The notes: generated by a model not told the origin, from the sequence alone. Shown: positions 33,129 to 43,932, counted from the first letter of the stretch. The stretch is DNA of 64,000 bases from Roseimicrobium sp. ORNL1 (GCF_011044495.1 NZ_CP049143.1:7626001-7690000), one strand, 5' to 3'. Numbers and translations: made by a program.

Positions 33129-35912
33129 ATGGAAAAAGCCGCTTCATCCACCCCATTTTCCGTCTGCACGATTGTTTCTACGAACTATCTGGCGCGGGCG
33201 CTGGTGCTGCATGACTCCCTGAAGGCACATCACCCTGAGGTGGATTTCTGGTTGCTTCTGATTGATGACGCCGCGCTTGGGCCGCTGGCGCAGCAGGCGG
33301 TGGATCGCCGGGGCATCCATCTGCTTCGGGTCCATGAGATCGAGCTTGCTGCGGAGGAGGTGGCAAACTTCCGCTTTGCCTACGACCTGACGGAAGTCGC
33401 GACCGCCTACAAGCCGTGGACCATGGAGACGGTGGCCCGGCTTTCGGGGCACCATGTCTTCTACATCGATCCGGACATTGAATTCTTCCGGCCCATGACG
33501 AGCCTGGTGGAGGCCGTGCAGACTCATGAGCTAGTGCTCACTCCGCATGTGCTGCACCCCATGCAGAGAGATGGCTGCCAGCCCTCCGAGTCTGACATCA
33601 TGGGGAGCGGCATCTACAACCTGGGCTTCCTGGGGATGAATCGCGCAGCGGCGCAGCGGGTGACCGCATGGTGGACGGAGAGGCTGTTGCGGGAATGTTA
33701 CAGCGCTCCTGAGCAGCAGAGATTCACCGACCAGCGGTGGATCGATTTCACGCCCTGCTTCTTTGATTGCTTCATCTCCAAAGATGAAACCTACAACGTC
33801 GCGTACTGGAATGCGGATCAGCGTCGCGTTGCCCTGAAAGACGGTCGCTATTTCGTGAATGGCAAGCCGCTGTCATTCTTCCACTACAGCGGGTTGGATG
33901 AAAGGAAGCCCCATCTTCTGACACGGCATCACCAGGGGCATCCCCGTGTGTTGCTCAGTGAGCATGCAGATCTGATCGGGCTGACCCAGTCCTACATCAA
34001 GGCGGTCGATCTGGCGCATCAGGAGTGTGTCGATACGGTGGCTGAGTATCCCTACCTCCGCTTCTCCAGTGGGGAAGCCATCTCCCGCACCTTGCGCCGG
34101 CTGTTTCTCAAGGAGCTTGTCAAGGCAGAGAAGGAGAACCGCGCCGTGCCGCCCTCTCCCTTTGGGCCACTGGGAGAGGAGCCGTTCTTCGCCTGGCTGA
34201 GTGCGTCGGAAGACTCGAATGAAACCGCCCAGTCGGTTCCTCGTCTGGCTCTCCTGTTGCGCGAATCCCGGCCTGATCTCATGGCCGCATTTCCGGAGCC
34301 TCAGGGCCGCGATGCCTCGCGGTTGATCGAATGGATCCGATCTGACGGAGCCAAGCAGTTCGCGCTGCCGCGCCGCCTGATACCAGCCCCAGTCGCGGTG
34401 GCGGTGAAACAGGCGCCCAGCACTCTGGTGCCGGGATTGGAAATCATCGGTTATCTGCGCACCGAATCCGGGGTGGGTCAGGCCGCGCGTCTGCTCGCCC
34501 AGGGGTTGAGTGTGTCCTCCGTGCCCTTTGAGACGTTGGTGGACTCTTCTCCCCCCGCTCGTCAAAACGCGGCGCACGAGTATCGCAGAAAGGGATTGCT
34601 GGGTGAAGGGGAGGCTTTTGATTGCGCTGTCCTTTGCGTGAATGCCGACAGCGTGGCCTCTTTGCGCCGCCGACTTGGGCCCGCCCATTTTCACAAGCGC
34701 CGCGTGGCAGGCCTGTGGTTCTGGGAGGTGGAGGCCTTCCCGGAGAGCATGCACTCCGCTTTTGAAAAGGTGGATGAGGTCTGGGTGGCTACGGAGTTCA
34801 TCCGCAAGATCCTGGCCCCGATTTCCCCGGTGCCGGTCCACTGCATTCCCCTGCCGTTCGGCGTCGCTGAGGCGACTGCAGGCGAATTGGACCGCAAGAG
34901 CCTGGGCATCCCGGAGGGGTTCTTCTTCTTGTTCAGCTTCGATTTCCACAGTGTCTTCCGGCGGAAAAATCCATTGGGCGTTATTGAGGCTTTCAAGCGC
35001 GCCTTCCGCGAAGGTGAAGGCCCCTCGCTGGTGATCAAATGCATCAACGGTGACGCGCACCTCGCCGATCTGGAGGAGCTGCGCTACGCCGCGCTCGCTC
35101 GCTCCGACATCATCATCATGTCCGGTTACATGGACGCAGCCGTCAATCAGGCTCTGACCGCGGCGTGCGGTTGTTATGTCTCCCTCCATCGGAGCGAAGG
35201 CCTGGGACTGACGATGGCGGAGGCCATGCGGCAGAAGAGGCCGGTCATCGCCACGGGCTACTCCGGGAACATGGAATTCATGCACGAGAGGAACAGCTAC
35301 CTCTGCCGCTTTGACATGGTTCCCGTCGGTCCGGGTTCTCCGCCCTACTCTCCCAAAGCGCTCTGGGCAGAGCCCGATGTCGCGCATGCAGCGGAGCTGA
35401 TGAGGCATGTCTATGCGCATCCTGAAGAGGCCTCGGAAAGAGGACGCGTCGCTGCTGAGGATCTTGCGGAACGATTCAGCCCGCAGCGCTGTGCTGCCGC
35501 AGTGGAGACCCGCTGGCGGGAACTTCGCTCCACCGCCATTCCATCAGGAAATGGATTGGGATTGGTCTCGTCGAATGGGCATTTGACGGGTTCCTCAGCG
35601 CCACTGAAAACGCTGCACAAGCAGTGGAAACGTGCCCTCGGGGGCAAGGACACCGTGCCCTCGCTCGGCACCATCCTTTTCCAGGGGCCTCAAAAGATTC
35701 TGAAGAAGCTGCTTCTCCGCCGCGAGAAACAACGGAAGCCCTTTGATGAAGCCCTCGTGCTCGTCACCAGCAGTCATGACCGGCGGCTCACGAACATGGA
35801 GAATGCCGTGCGTGAACTTCGCGAACAGAACGCGATGCTCCTGGATGCTCTCAGCGCCGCTCGTAAGGACACTTCCCGGATGAACGGGAATGGAAACGGG
35901 CGTTTGCACTGA
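33129..35912 (+). CDS. Two-domain glycosyltransferase (GT-A plus GT-B) with C-terminal coiled coil
   Basis: A 927-residue cytoplasmic protein. The N-terminal part (about 1-300) is a GT-A-type nucleotide-sugar transferase: STNYLARALVLHDSLKAHHP at the start and a DxD-type metal motif in FYIDPDIEFFRPM (near residues 112-114). The C-terminal part (about 437-800) is a GT4-like GT-B enzyme, beginning EIIGYLRTESGVGQAARLLA and holding SLHRSEGLGLTMAEAMRQK. Residues about 870-915 form a short coiled coil. Two active sites suggest two consecutive sugars added to a surface glycan. The ATG at 33129 is chosen because strand 1 of the GT-A domain starts 10 residues later; the upstream open frame is not protein-like. 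Strong convergent hairpin follows. Confidence 0.87.
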   Translation: MEKAASSTPFSVCTIVSTNYLARALVLHDSLKAHHPEVDFWLLLIDDAALGPLAQQAVDRRGIHLLRVHEIELAAEEVANFRFAYDLTEVATAYKPWTMETVARLSGHHVFYIDPDIEFFRPMTSLVEAVQTHELVLTPHVLHPMQRDGCQPSESDIMGSGIYNLGFLGMNRAAAQRVTAWWTERLLRECYSAPEQQRFTDQRWIDFTPCFFDCFISKDETYNVAYWNADQRRVALKDGRYFVNGKPLSFFHYSGLDERKPHLLTRHHQGHPRVLLSEHADLIGLTQSYIKAVDLAHQECVDTVAEYPYLRFSSGEAISRTLRRLFLKELVKAEKENRAVPPSPFGPLGEEPFFAWLSASEDSNETAQSVPRLALLLRESRPDLMAAFPEPQGRDASRLIEWIRSDGAKQFALPRRLIPAPVAVAVKQAPSTLVPGLEIIGYLRTESGVGQAARLLAQGLSVSSVPFETLVDSSPPARQNAAHEYRRKGLLGEGEAFDCAVLCVNADSVASLRRRLGPAHFHKRRVAGLWFWEVEAFPESMHSAFEKVDEVWVATEFIRKILAPISPVPVHCIPLPFGVAEATAGELDRKSLGIPEGFFFLFSFDFHSVFRRKNPLGVIEAFKRAFREGEGPSLVIKCINGDAHLADLEELRYAALARSDIIIMSGYMDAAVNQALTAACGCYVSLHRSEGLGLTMAEAMRQKRPVIATGYSGNMEFMHERNSYLCRFDMVPVGPGSPPYSPKALWAEPDVAHAAELMRHVYAHPEEASERGRVAAEDLAERFSPQRCAAAVETRWRELRSTAIPSGNGLGLVSSNGHLTGSSAPLKTLHKQWKRALGGKDTVPSLGTILFQGPQKILKKLLLRREKQRKPFDEALVLVTSSHDRRLTNMENAVRELREQNAMLLDALSAARKDTSRMNGNGNGRLH

Positions 35913-35916
35913 TTGA

Positions 35917-35953
35917 GTGAGCGAACGCCAGGATTCCCCCCTGGCGTGCTCAC
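35917..35953. terminator. Bidirectional hairpin between convergent genes
   Basis: GTGAGC and ACGCCAGG (35917-35932) pair with CCTGGCGT and GCTCAC (35940-35953), with a two-base bulge. There is no T run on either side, so it may be a terminator or an RNA 3'-end protector. Its right arm overlaps the stop codon of the isomerase gene. Confidence 0.6.
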
Positions 35954-36858
35954 ATGGCGAATATTTGATCCATGCGGTCGGTAAGCATTTTGAGGCCGTT
36001 CGGGTTGATGCCGCCGCGTTGTTCAGAGATGGCCCAGCCACTGTAGCCGGCTTCGTCGAGGGCTTTCATGATGGCGGGCCAGTTGTTCGTGCCCTGGGTG
36101 AGGTCCACGTCGAAACCCTTGTACAAGCCTTCTTCCTTCATCTTCTTCGTGTCGTATTCCTTCACGTGGATGCGGTTGATACGCTTGCCCAGCACCTTGA
36201 TCCACTGCTCGGCCCATCCATAGCGGCCGACATTGCCGATGTCGAAGTGCCAGCCGACGACCTTTGAGGGTTCGCCGATTTCATCAAGGAAGCGCACGGC
36301 TTCGAGGGGTGAGAGGATGAAGTTGTTCCAGACATTCTCGATGGAGATGGCCACGCCGAGCTCCTTCGCGAGCGGCACTGCTTTTTTGATCTGGGCAATG
36401 GAGCGCTCCCAGGCTACGTCATAGCTGACCTCTTCATTGCACACGCCGGGCACGACGAGGATGGAATTGGCGCCATAGGCCTTGGCATCGCGCAGCGTTT
36501 GCAGCACCCCTTGCAGGCCCTCCTCGCGGATCTTTTCATCGGGATGTGTGAGCGTCTGCTTCCAATGGGTGTGGCAGCACACGCTGGCGGCCTGCAGCCC
36601 GGTTTTGCCGAGAACGTCGAGCACTTCCTGCTGGTTCATGCCGCCCTGAGGCTCGACGCCATCGTAGCCGGCGTCTTTTGCGGCCTGAAGACGTTCCAGC
36701 AGGGTGCCTTTCATGCCCAGGGTGCCGAGCATGATGGCCTTCTTGAGCTGGCGGGGCTTCGGCGCGGTCTGTGCCGGGCTGGACACAGCAATACCGGACA
36801 GGGCGGCGAGCGTGGCGGACTGGAGGAAGGTGCGGCGGCTGGTCATGACGGCGGACAT
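35950..36858 (-). CDS. Tat-exported sugar phosphate isomerase/epimerase (TIM barrel)
   Basis: A 302-residue xylose-isomerase-like TIM barrel protein. A Tat signal (SRRTFLQSATLAAL, residues about 7-20) directs it outside. The metal-site residues of the family can be placed: Glu in GVEPQGG, Glu in VAISIENVWNN, Asp/His in GWHFDIGNVG and HVKEYD, and Glu in WAISEQRGG. Enzymes of this group isomerise or epimerise sugars or 3-keto sugars, and exported versions are common in Verrucomicrobiota and Planctomycetota. A second in-frame ATG four codons downstream would also keep the full Tat motif. It is convergent with the glycosyltransferase gene and divergent from the giant modular gene 149 bases away. 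Confidence 0.88.
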   Translation of the reverse strand: MSAVMTSRRTFLQSATLAALSGIAVSSPAQTAPKPRQLKKAIMLGTLGMKGTLLERLQAAKDAGYDGVEPQGGMNQQEVLDVLGKTGLQAASVCCHTHWKQTLTHPDEKIREEGLQGVLQTLRDAKAYGANSILVVPGVCNEEVSYDVAWERSIAQIKKAVPLAKELGVAISIENVWNNFILSPLEAVRFLDEIGEPSKVVGWHFDIGNVGRYGWAEQWIKVLGKRINRIHVKEYDTKKMKEEGLYKGFDVDLTQGTNNWPAIMKALDEAGYSGWAISEQRGGINPNGLKMLTDRMDQIFAM

Positions 36859-37007
36859 GGAATGGGATGCGGGAAGGTGGCGTAGTACGATGCAAGCAGG
36901 TCGCCTCTTGTCTTCCCACGCAAAAGCGGGCGGATCGGCGACAAAGGCGTTAGGAGGCGGCGAAAGGTGCCGGAGGCTGTCCTAATCGGGCGATCGAGCG
37001 TGATTTC

Positions 37008-40000
37008 ATGCGACGTATTGTCCGTCCTGCCATGCTCTCCCTCTCTCGCTTCGCCGGTTTCTTAACGTGCACGTTCCTTGTTTTAGCTGTTTCCGCCGGT
37101 TTGGCCGGAGCGGCGCCGCTGGTCTTTGAAGGCAAGGAGGGACCGGGCAAAGGCAAGCACATTGTCTTCCTCGCGGGGGATCATGAGTACCGCTCGGAGG
37201 AGTCGCTGCCGGCACTAGCGCGCATCCTGGCAAAGCATCTGGGCTTCAAGTGCACCGTGCTTTTCGACATCGATGGCCAGGGCGATATCGTGGCGGGTGA
37301 GGTTTCGAACATGCCGGGCATCGAGGCACTGGATACCGCGGATCTCGCTGTGGTGTTCTTGCGCTTCCAGAACTTCCCAGCGGAGCAGATGAAGCACCTC
37401 GATGCCTATCTCAATCGCGGTGGCCCCGTGGTGGGACTGCGCACGGCGACGCATGGCTTCAAAATTCCGAAGGACGGTCCCTACGCGAAGTACTCCTACG
37501 ACTACAAGGGCACCGATTATGAATTGGGCTTCGGTCATCAGGTGCTGGGCCAGACCTGGGTGGGCCACTACGGTACAAATCACAAGCAGAGCACGCGCAT
37601 TGCCATCGCGCCCGACAAGGCCTCGCATCCCATCCTGCGCGGCGTGAAGGACGTGTGGGTGCAGGTGGGTGGCTATGTTGGCAAGCCCACGAGTGGCGAA
37701 GTGCTCACCATGGCGCAACCGCTCAATGGCATGACCCCCGACTCACCCGCGGATGAGACAAAGCCCCCCATGCCGAGCGAGTGGACGCGCACCTACAAGT
37801 CCGCCTCTGGCAAAGAAGGCCGCGTTTTCACCACGCTCTACGGGACCTCGGAAGACATCACGAATGACGGCTACCGTCGTCTCGTCTTGAACGGCATCCT
37901 CTGGGCCGCTGGATTGGAAGACAAGATCAAGCCGGATCTCAACATCGACTTCGTGGGTACCTTCGAGCCGAATACCTTTGGCGGTGGCGCTTATGCCCGC
38001 GGGATCAGGCCGGAGATGTATGCGAGCTACGACAGCCAGATTCCCGCAAACCACAACACGACTGCGCCCGAGAAGACGAAGCAGGATACGAAGTCCGAAC
38101 CCGCAAAGCCAGCACCGGTTGCTGCAGCTCCTGCTCCGCTCGTGACCGGCAAGCCCGCCCGCTTCGTGCGCATTGAAGTTCCCGGTGAGCGCCAGACGCT
38201 CACGCTGGCGGAAGTGGAAGTCATCGTTGGCGGCAAGAACATCGCGCCCACTGGCAAAGCGACGCAATCCACTACGGCCAATGGCGGCGTGCCCCAGCGT
38301 GCGATCGACGGCAACAAGAATCCTGACTGGGGCAAGGGAGGCCAGACACACTCCCAGGAAAACAAGCCCAACCCCTGGTGGGAACTGGACCTCGGCACAG
38401 CGGTGGACATCGAGAAGGTCGGTGTCTGGAACCGGGCCGGTTTCACGGGACGCCTGGAAGGCTTCACCCTGCGGCTGCTCGATGCGGATCGGAAGGATGT
38501 TTTCGTGGCGACCAAGATTGAGGCGCCTGAGTCAATGACCATCGACATCAAGGACAAGGGCAAGCTTACGTACCTCACCTTTGATGGGAAGCCTGGCAAA
38601 CCTGCACCCAAGTCGGGCAGCTCTGGTGGGCAGCCATCCGGCCCGCCGGAGCCGCCGCTCGCAGACGTGCCGGCGGCTTACAGGGACACGCTTCCATTCG
38701 CGTTTCAGAAGGGCGATGTCGTCGCCATTCTCGGCAACGGCCTGCCGGAGCGCATGCAGCATGACGGTTGGATGGAGACCGTGCTCCAGAGCCAGCTCTC
38801 GGATCAGCAGGTGCGCTTCCGCAACATGACCACCAGCGGGGATCGCCCGAACTCGTATCCCCGCAGCCCCGGCCAGATTTCCATGGCCACCTATTTGCAG
38901 CACGTGAAGGCGGATGTGGTCTTCGGTTTCTTTGGGTACAACGAATCGTACGAGAACAAGCCAGAGGAGTACAAGGCGCAGCTTCTTGAGTTCGTGAAGA
39001 AGACGCGTGGCACCAGGCCGAATGGCAAGAACTTCCCGCGTATCGTGCTCTTCAGTCCCATCGCGCATGAGGACACGCGCAATCCCAATGTGCCCGATGG
39101 CAAGGCGCACAACGTGCAGCTCGAGGCGTACACGAAAGCCACGAAAGAAGCGGCGGAAGAAGCAGGTGTGGGCTTCGTGGACCTGTACCGTCCTTCGCTG
39201 GAACTCTTCAAGGCTTCCAAGGAGCCGCTGACCATCAATGGCGTGCACCTCACCGATGAAGGCAACCGCCAGCTCGCGGAAGTGATTGGCACCGCGCTGC
39301 TGGGCAAGCCGGTGAGCGCATCGGCGTCTCTGGACCAACTGCGTGAGGCGGTACTCGACAAGAGCTATCACTGGTACCAGCGCTACCACGCCTCCGATGG
39401 CAATGACGTCTGGGGCAGCCGCTCGACGCTGGCTTTCGTCGATGGCCAGACCAACGGCGTGGTGCTGCAACACGAGCTCTCCATGCTGGATGTCATGACC
39501 GCGAATCGCGATGAGCGCGTGTGGGCGCGCATCAAGGGTGGTGACAAGAAGATTGACGACAGCAATGTGCCCAAGCCGGTGCCCGTGAAGTCGAACGTGG
39601 GTGGTGGCAGCAAGAGCAGCAGCGCGCAGAAGGAAGGCCTGCTCAAGTACGTCAGCGGCGAGGAAGGCATCAAGCACCTGGCCGTGAGAAAGGGTTTTGA
39701 AGTGAGCCTGTTTGCGGACGAGAAGCAGTTCCCTGAACTGGCGAATCCGGTGCAGATGCAGTTCGATACGAAGGGCCGTCTCTGGGTCGCGACCTGGCCC
39801 GACTATCCGAAGTGGGAGCCGCTCAAGGAATCCCGCGATGCGTTGATCATCTTCCACGATGATAACAATGACGGCAAAGCCGACCGCACCACGGAGTTCG
39901 CCAAGGTCAATAACCCACTGGGCTTCGAGTTCTGGAATGGCGGTGTGCTCGTCACGCGCCAGAGTGAGCTTCTGTTCCTGAAGGACACGGATGGTGATGA

Positions 40001-41537
40001 CAAGGCGGATGTGCGCATCATCATGCTGCAGGGTCTCGACAGCAGCGACACGCACCATGGCGCGAACAACCTCGTCTATGGGCCCGACGGCGGCATCTAC
40101 TGGCAGAGCGGTGTCTTCATGCAGCACAACCATGAGCATCCGTGGGGACCTTCCCTGCAGGCCAATGCGAGTGCGATGTACCGCTTTGATCCGCGCCGCT
40201 TCACCATTGCGAAGCATGCGGACAATTCACCGAACCCCCACGGCATCTCGTTTGACTCCTGGGGCTATCAATATGCCACCGATGGTACGGGCGGTCGCGC
40301 GTATCAGGTGAGACCCGAAGGCAACAGCTTCAAGATGTATGAGCTCTTGAAGAAGGAAGTGCGCCCCGTCACGGCAAGTGAAGTGGTGAGCAGCCAGCAC
40401 TTCCCCGCAGAGATGCAGGGCGATTTCTTGATCTGCAATGTGATCGGCTTCCTTGGTGTGAAGCAGTATCACCTGGAACGCGATGCGGATAAGGCCACCG
40501 TGTGGGGTGAGCCTTCCGGTGAGGAACTCACCGTCAAGGTCACGCAGGCAGACGGCACGGTCGGCGAAGAGAAGTCCCGCGGCTTCCTCATGAGCGGTGA
40601 CAAGAACTTCCGTCCCTCCGATGTGGTCTTCGCGCCGGATGGTTCGCTCTACATGGCGGATTGGCACAATGTCATCATCGGCCACATGCAGCACAACGTC
40701 CGCGATCCCAATCGCGACCACGCCCACGGTCGAATCTACCGCATCACCGCCACAGGGCGTCCGTTGCAGAAGCAGGTGGCTATCGCCGGTCAGCCCATCC
40801 CTGCGCTGCTGGAGAATCTCAAGCACCCCACGGACAGCATTCGTCATCGCACGCGTATCGAGCTGAGCGCTCGTGATTCGAAGGAAGTGATTGCTGCCAC
40901 GAAGGAGTGGATCAAGCAGTTCGACCCGAACAAGAAGGAAGACGCTCACCACCTGCTGGAGGCGCTCTGGCTCTTCCAGCAGCACAATGTGCGCAATGTG
41001 GAACTGCTTGGCCAGCTCCTGAAGTCGCCCGAACCGCATGCCCGCAACGCCGCGCACGTGGTGCAGCACTTCTGGTACAATGTGGAGTCCACCATCCATG
41101 GCGGCGTCATCGCTGGTGAGGAAGAGGCGAAGGCCCAGAAGTCCGGCATCCTCAGCGACACACCGGAACTCACCACGATCCGCATCGCCACCGTTCCTGA
41201 GCGCATGATGTACGACGTGAAGGAGATCAGCGTGAAGCCGGGCAAGAAGGTGAAGCTCACTTTCGCCAATCCGGACTTCATGCCGCACAACATCCTTCTG
41301 GTGAACCCCGGCAAGATCGATGAGATCGCCAACAAGGCGATGGTCATGGGCGCGCAGGGCTTTGAGACCGGATTCATCCCCGAGAGCAAGGACATCCTCT
41401 GGCACAGCAAGCTCCTCGATCATGGCAAGGAACAGGTCATCGAATTCACCACGCCTGAGAAGCCCGGCGACTATCCCTATGTGTGCTCCTTCCCCGGGCA
41501 CTCGATCATCATGCGAGGGGTGCTGAAGGTGAAGTAA
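37008..41537 (+). CDS. Giant secreted modular protein: ThuA, discoidin, SGNH-like, dehydrogenase propeller, cupredoxin
   Basis: A 1509-residue exported protein (signal peptide about 1-35; start at 37008 or at an internal ATG, 37032). Domains in order: ThuA-like (about 50-300, [15 protein letters not shown]); F5/8C-type sugar-binding (about 381-520); SGNH-like (about 570-765) in which the nucleophile motif reads [10 protein letters not shown] without Ser, though GVHLTDEG is kept; PVC membrane-bound-dehydrogenase propeller (about 895-1260); helical repeats (about 1270-1370); and a cupredoxin (about 1389-1509) with MPHN and [12 protein letters not shown] supplying His, Cys, His and Met copper ligands. 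No CxxCH haem motif is present. Role is probably periplasmic oxidation of a carbohydrate, with copper replacing the usual haem; this is inference. Confidence 0.85.
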   Translation: MRRIVRPAMLSLSRFAGFLTCTFLVLAVSAGLAGAAPLVFEGKEGPGKGKHIVFLAGDHEYRSEESLPALARILAKHLGFKCTVLFDIDGQGDIVAGEVSNMPGIEALDTADLAVVFLRFQNFPAEQMKHLDAYLNRGGPVVGLRTATHGFKIPKDGPYAKYSYDYKGTDYELGFGHQVLGQTWVGHYGTNHKQSTRIAIAPDKASHPILRGVKDVWVQVGGYVGKPTSGEVLTMAQPLNGMTPDSPADETKPPMPSEWTRTYKSASGKEGRVFTTLYGTSEDITNDGYRRLVLNGILWAAGLEDKIKPDLNIDFVGTFEPNTFGGGAYARGIRPEMYASYDSQIPANHNTTAPEKTKQDTKSEPAKPAPVAAAPAPLVTGKPARFVRIEVPGERQTLTLAEVEVIVGGKNIAPTGKATQSTTANGGVPQRAIDGNKNPDWGKGGQTHSQENKPNPWWELDLGTAVDIEKVGVWNRAGFTGRLEGFTLRLLDADRKDVFVATKIEAPESMTIDIKDKGKLTYLTFDGKPGKPAPKSGSSGGQPSGPPEPPLADVPAAYRDTLPFAFQKGDVVAILGNGLPERMQHDGWMETVLQSQLSDQQVRFRNMTTSGDRPNSYPRSPGQISMATYLQHVKADVVFGFFGYNESYENKPEEYKAQLLEFVKKTRGTRPNGKNFPRIVLFSPIAHEDTRNPNVPDGKAHNVQLEAYTKATKEAAEEAGVGFVDLYRPSLELFKASKEPLTINGVHLTDEGNRQLAEVIGTALLGKPVSASASLDQLREAVLDKSYHWYQRYHASDGNDVWGSRSTLAFVDGQTNGVVLQHELSMLDVMTANRDERVWARIKGGDKKIDDSNVPKPVPVKSNVGGGSKSSSAQKEGLLKYVSGEEGIKHLAVRKGFEVSLFADEKQFPELANPVQMQFDTKGRLWVATWPDYPKWEPLKESRDALIIFHDDNNDGKADRTTEFAKVNNPLGFEFWNGGVLVTRQSELLFLKDTDGDDKADVRIIMLQGLDSSDTHHGANNLVYGPDGGIYWQSGVFMQHNHEHPWGPSLQANASAMYRFDPRRFTIAKHADNSPNPHGISFDSWGYQYATDGTGGRAYQVRPEGNSFKMYELLKKEVRPVTASEVVSSQHFPAEMQGDFLICNVIGFLGVKQYHLERDADKATVWGEPSGEELTVKVTQADGTVGEEKSRGFLMSGDKNFRPSDVVFAPDGSLYMADWHNVIIGHMQHNVRDPNRDHAHGRIYRITATGRPLQKQVAIAGQPIPALLENLKHPTDSIRHRTRIELSARDSKEVIAATKEWIKQFDPNKKEDAHHLLEALWLFQQHNVRNVELLGQLLKSPEPHARNAAHVVQHFWYNVESTIHGGVIAGEEEAKAQKSGILSDTPELTTIRIATVPERMMYDVKEISVKPGKKVKLTFANPDFMPHNILLVNPGKIDEIANKAMVMGAQGFETGFIPESKDILWHSKLLDHGKEQVIEFTTPEKPGDYPYVCSFPGHSIIMRGVLKVK

Positions 41538-41560
41538 ACGTCCTCATCTCCTTTGTATAT

Positions 41561-41601
41561 GGACGGACGATCAGGCGCTGCATCGCGCGGATTGTCCGTC
41601 C
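41561..41601. repeat. Short inverted repeat downstream of the giant gene
   Basis: GGACGGAC (41561-41568) and GTCCGTCC (41594-41601) are exact inverted copies 25 bases apart, in the 137-base gap before the next gene. There is no T run, so a terminator role is unproven. Confidence 0.45.
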
Positions 41602-41674
41602 CGGATGCGCGTTTGGACATTCGTAGGAGCGCGCTTTTACAAGTCGTTGACAGTAATGGCGCGCACCCTGTGTA

Positions 41675-43030
41675 ATGTCCGCGATGATGCGGATGCGTTT
41701 GCCAGGTGTTGGTAGTTTGTGGGTTTTGTTGCTGCTCCTGTGCCCTGCACACATGCAGGCGGGAGAGACGGAGGACGCGCTGAAGTCCATCAAGTCGCGC
41801 CTGCCGTTCATTTCCACCGGGGAGTTTTACTTCCGACGGGAACCGCGTGACTACACTCAAGGGAACCAAGTTACCGCCGCGTGGAAGATTCTCACGGAGT
41901 TGCAGGCCCAGCAGCTTGTCACAGCCGATCTCTTGCAGCTCACTGCCCATGCAGATCCTGACGTCCGTGCGCTGACATTGCTGGCACTCCTGACAAAGGA
42001 GACGCCCGAGCTGGTACCCGCGTGTCTCAAGCTGGTGACAGATCAAGCTGCTGTCCTGCCGCGTGAGGAGCGACCGTCCGGCATGTCGGGTGAACGGCTG
42101 GACCAGCCCATCACCTACCCGCAGACTGTCGGAGATGTGGCGCGGGTGATCTTGTACAGGCTGGGCTGGTTGGGCAATGATCCAGATACAGAAGCCTGGT
42201 GGGCCCCAAGGAAAGACAATGCAGACTGGCTTGCCTGGTACAAGCTCCGCTACGAGCGGGCGGTCAAGGGATACGGTTTTCTACAGGATACTGAAAGACC
42301 AGATCTTCGACGTTTCATGGATTCCCTGGAGGTTTTGCCGAGGGCTACCCGCGCGTGGGTGCTTCTCTATCTGGTAGATGACGTCATGCTACCTGACTAT
42401 TGGCAGGACTGGTTTGCCAAGGAAGCGGAAATGATCGCTGCTGCCCGGGAACTCGGGCCGGAGGCACTCCTTGAGTTCATGCGCAGCGGGAAACGTGGGG
42501 GCTTGCGGTTGCCCGAGCTCGACAAGCCCGAGAATGGCCGGCGGTTCATCATCAAGTATGCTGCGCAATTGTTTACTCCAGCCCATGCGGAAGAGCTGCT
42601 GAAACTCAAGCTATACACCGCAGCAGCAGACGCCGATCCTTCGCTGGTACGCAGGGCTGTGGATGCTGCGACAAAGGACCTGGTTGCCAACTATCAAAAT
42701 TTTGATCGTGCCCTTGTCATGGCAGCTCTCGCCACCTTGGGTGACGTAGCAGACCGGGACCGCGCGGTGAAGTGGTTCTATGATGAGCCCAATGTAGGGG
42801 GCGCACAGACGGCCTTCATCCACGACCTGGAGTTCCGAAAGCCCAAGGAATGGCGGGATATCGCGCGCCGCCTGGTGGAGCATCCGTCGTTTGAACGGCT
42901 GCGCTCTCTGGATGTGATGTATCTCAGTATCCTGGTGGACATCATGGAAGGGAACGGCCCGCCGCCTCCGGCCCGGGATGACGCGGCCTACAATCGCAAG
43001 CGGTTGCGAGAAAAGTTCAACGTCAAATGA
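41675..43030 (+). CDS. Secreted protein of unknown function, mostly helical
   Basis: A 451-residue protein with an N-terminal signal peptide (about 1-29, ending HMQAGE). No family is recognised. The mature part is rich in Leu/Ala/Asp/Trp helices. Stretches such as PDVRALTLLALLTKETPEL and DRALVMAALATLGDVADRD resemble single HEAT-like helical repeats, but spacing is irregular. Tryptophan and tyrosine content is high in the middle. GC is a little lower than in neighbours. The gene stands alone, with 137 bases before and 134 bases after it before the next start. A scaffold or binding role would fit helical repeats, but nothing shows it. Confidence 0.65.
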   Translation: MSAMMRMRLPGVGSLWVLLLLLCPAHMQAGETEDALKSIKSRLPFISTGEFYFRREPRDYTQGNQVTAAWKILTELQAQQLVTADLLQLTAHADPDVRALTLLALLTKETPELVPACLKLVTDQAAVLPREERPSGMSGERLDQPITYPQTVGDVARVILYRLGWLGNDPDTEAWWAPRKDNADWLAWYKLRYERAVKGYGFLQDTERPDLRRFMDSLEVLPRATRAWVLLYLVDDVMLPDYWQDWFAKEAEMIAAARELGPEALLEFMRSGKRGGLRLPELDKPENGRRFIIKYAAQLFTPAHAEELLKLKLYTAAADADPSLVRRAVDAATKDLVANYQNFDRALVMAALATLGDVADRDRAVKWFYDEPNVGGAQTAFIHDLEFRKPKEWRDIARRLVEHPSFERLRSLDVMYLSILVDIMEGNGPPPPARDDAAYNRKRLREKFNVK

Positions 43031-43164
43031 TGTGCCTTGGCTGCCGAGTTCGCCAGGACCTTGATCGGCAAGTGCGATTGGTGAACCTGTGATGATTTTC
43101 ATTCGCTCAGCTCATCGGTGTAAATATCAAATGCACCGCTCACATTTTGTGTTTGAATCTCCGC

Positions 43165-43848
43165 ATGAGCATTCGAGTTGTGGGTCTCTCCTTGCTGTCC
43201 GTCTTCTTCCTGCTGTCGGCGCCTTGCTTCAGCGCGGATGAAGAGCCGGGGCAGGAACTGCCGACCAAGTCGCCCGATGGGAAGTGGCTTATACGCATGC
43301 CGAATGATGCGGAGCGCGAAAAGCTCAAGGAGGATGAGGTACCGAAAGCGGGTCTTTTCGAATTGCCATCGGAGCGCCGCGTCGAATGTCCGCACTTGGA
43401 TTCCATGGAGGGATTCGTGGATTCGGTGCGTGTAGTTTGGGCGAAGGATTCCGCGCACGTGGCTTTCAACTATCGTGCGGGTGGGCGATACTGCTCGACA
43501 GACCTTTGTGAATTGAAGGACGGGAAAATCACTGGCCTGCCTTCGCCTGAGGACATGCTTTTTGGATTTCTCAATCAGGTGAAGGCCACGCAGATCAAGG
43601 AGATGGGTTTGAAACCAGGTGTCTATCAGCGCCGCATCCATGATGAAGTGACCACGCGACGCTGGATTGATGCCAGCACCGTCGAGGTGGATGCGCACTC
43701 CATCAGGACCGTTCCCGTCAAAGCAAACGACAAGGACGAGGATCCTGAGATCGTGGATGTCGAGGCGAAGTTCCGGTTCACCTTGAAGCTCGATCCGAAG
43801 AAGAAGGAGTGGAAGATCCTGAAGTCGGAGAAGCTCAAGAATGAGTGA
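43165..43848 (+). CDS. Small secreted protein of unknown function
   Basis: A 227-residue protein with a signal peptide (1-23, ending APCFSA). KSPDGKWLIRMP near residue 34 and VRVVWAKDSAHVAFNYRAGG near 92 look like the SPDGKW and W-SPDS blades of TolB or WD40-type propellers, but only about two blades fit in this length. The C-terminus is highly charged (LDPKKKEWKILKSEKLKNE). The ATG at 43165 begins the signal peptide; a TTG 18 bases upstream is also in frame. No terminator is visible before rnhA, which starts 84 bases downstream, so the two could be co-transcribed. Confidence 0.65.
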   Translation: MSIRVVGLSLLSVFFLLSAPCFSADEEPGQELPTKSPDGKWLIRMPNDAEREKLKEDEVPKAGLFELPSERRVECPHLDSMEGFVDSVRVVWAKDSAHVAFNYRAGGRYCSTDLCELKDGKITGLPSPEDMLFGFLNQVKATQIKEMGLKPGVYQRRIHDEVTTRRWIDASTVEVDAHSIRTVPVKANDKDEDPEIVDVEAKFRFTLKLDPKKKEWKILKSEKLKNE

Positions 43849-43932
43849 AACCGGAAGTCGTGTCCGTGCTTCGCGGAGATCTTGAGGTGGGCTTGACCCT
43901 TGCGAACTGTTTTCCTCCTGATATGAATCACG

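Noticed and set aside
33873-35420. 515-codon minus-strand frame opposite the two-domain glycosyltransferase
   Set aside because: Antisense shadow; His/Arg/Gln-rich translation with no recognisable motif.
38532-40217. 561-codon minus-strand frame opposite the giant modular gene
   Set aside because: Antisense shadow of well-supported domains.
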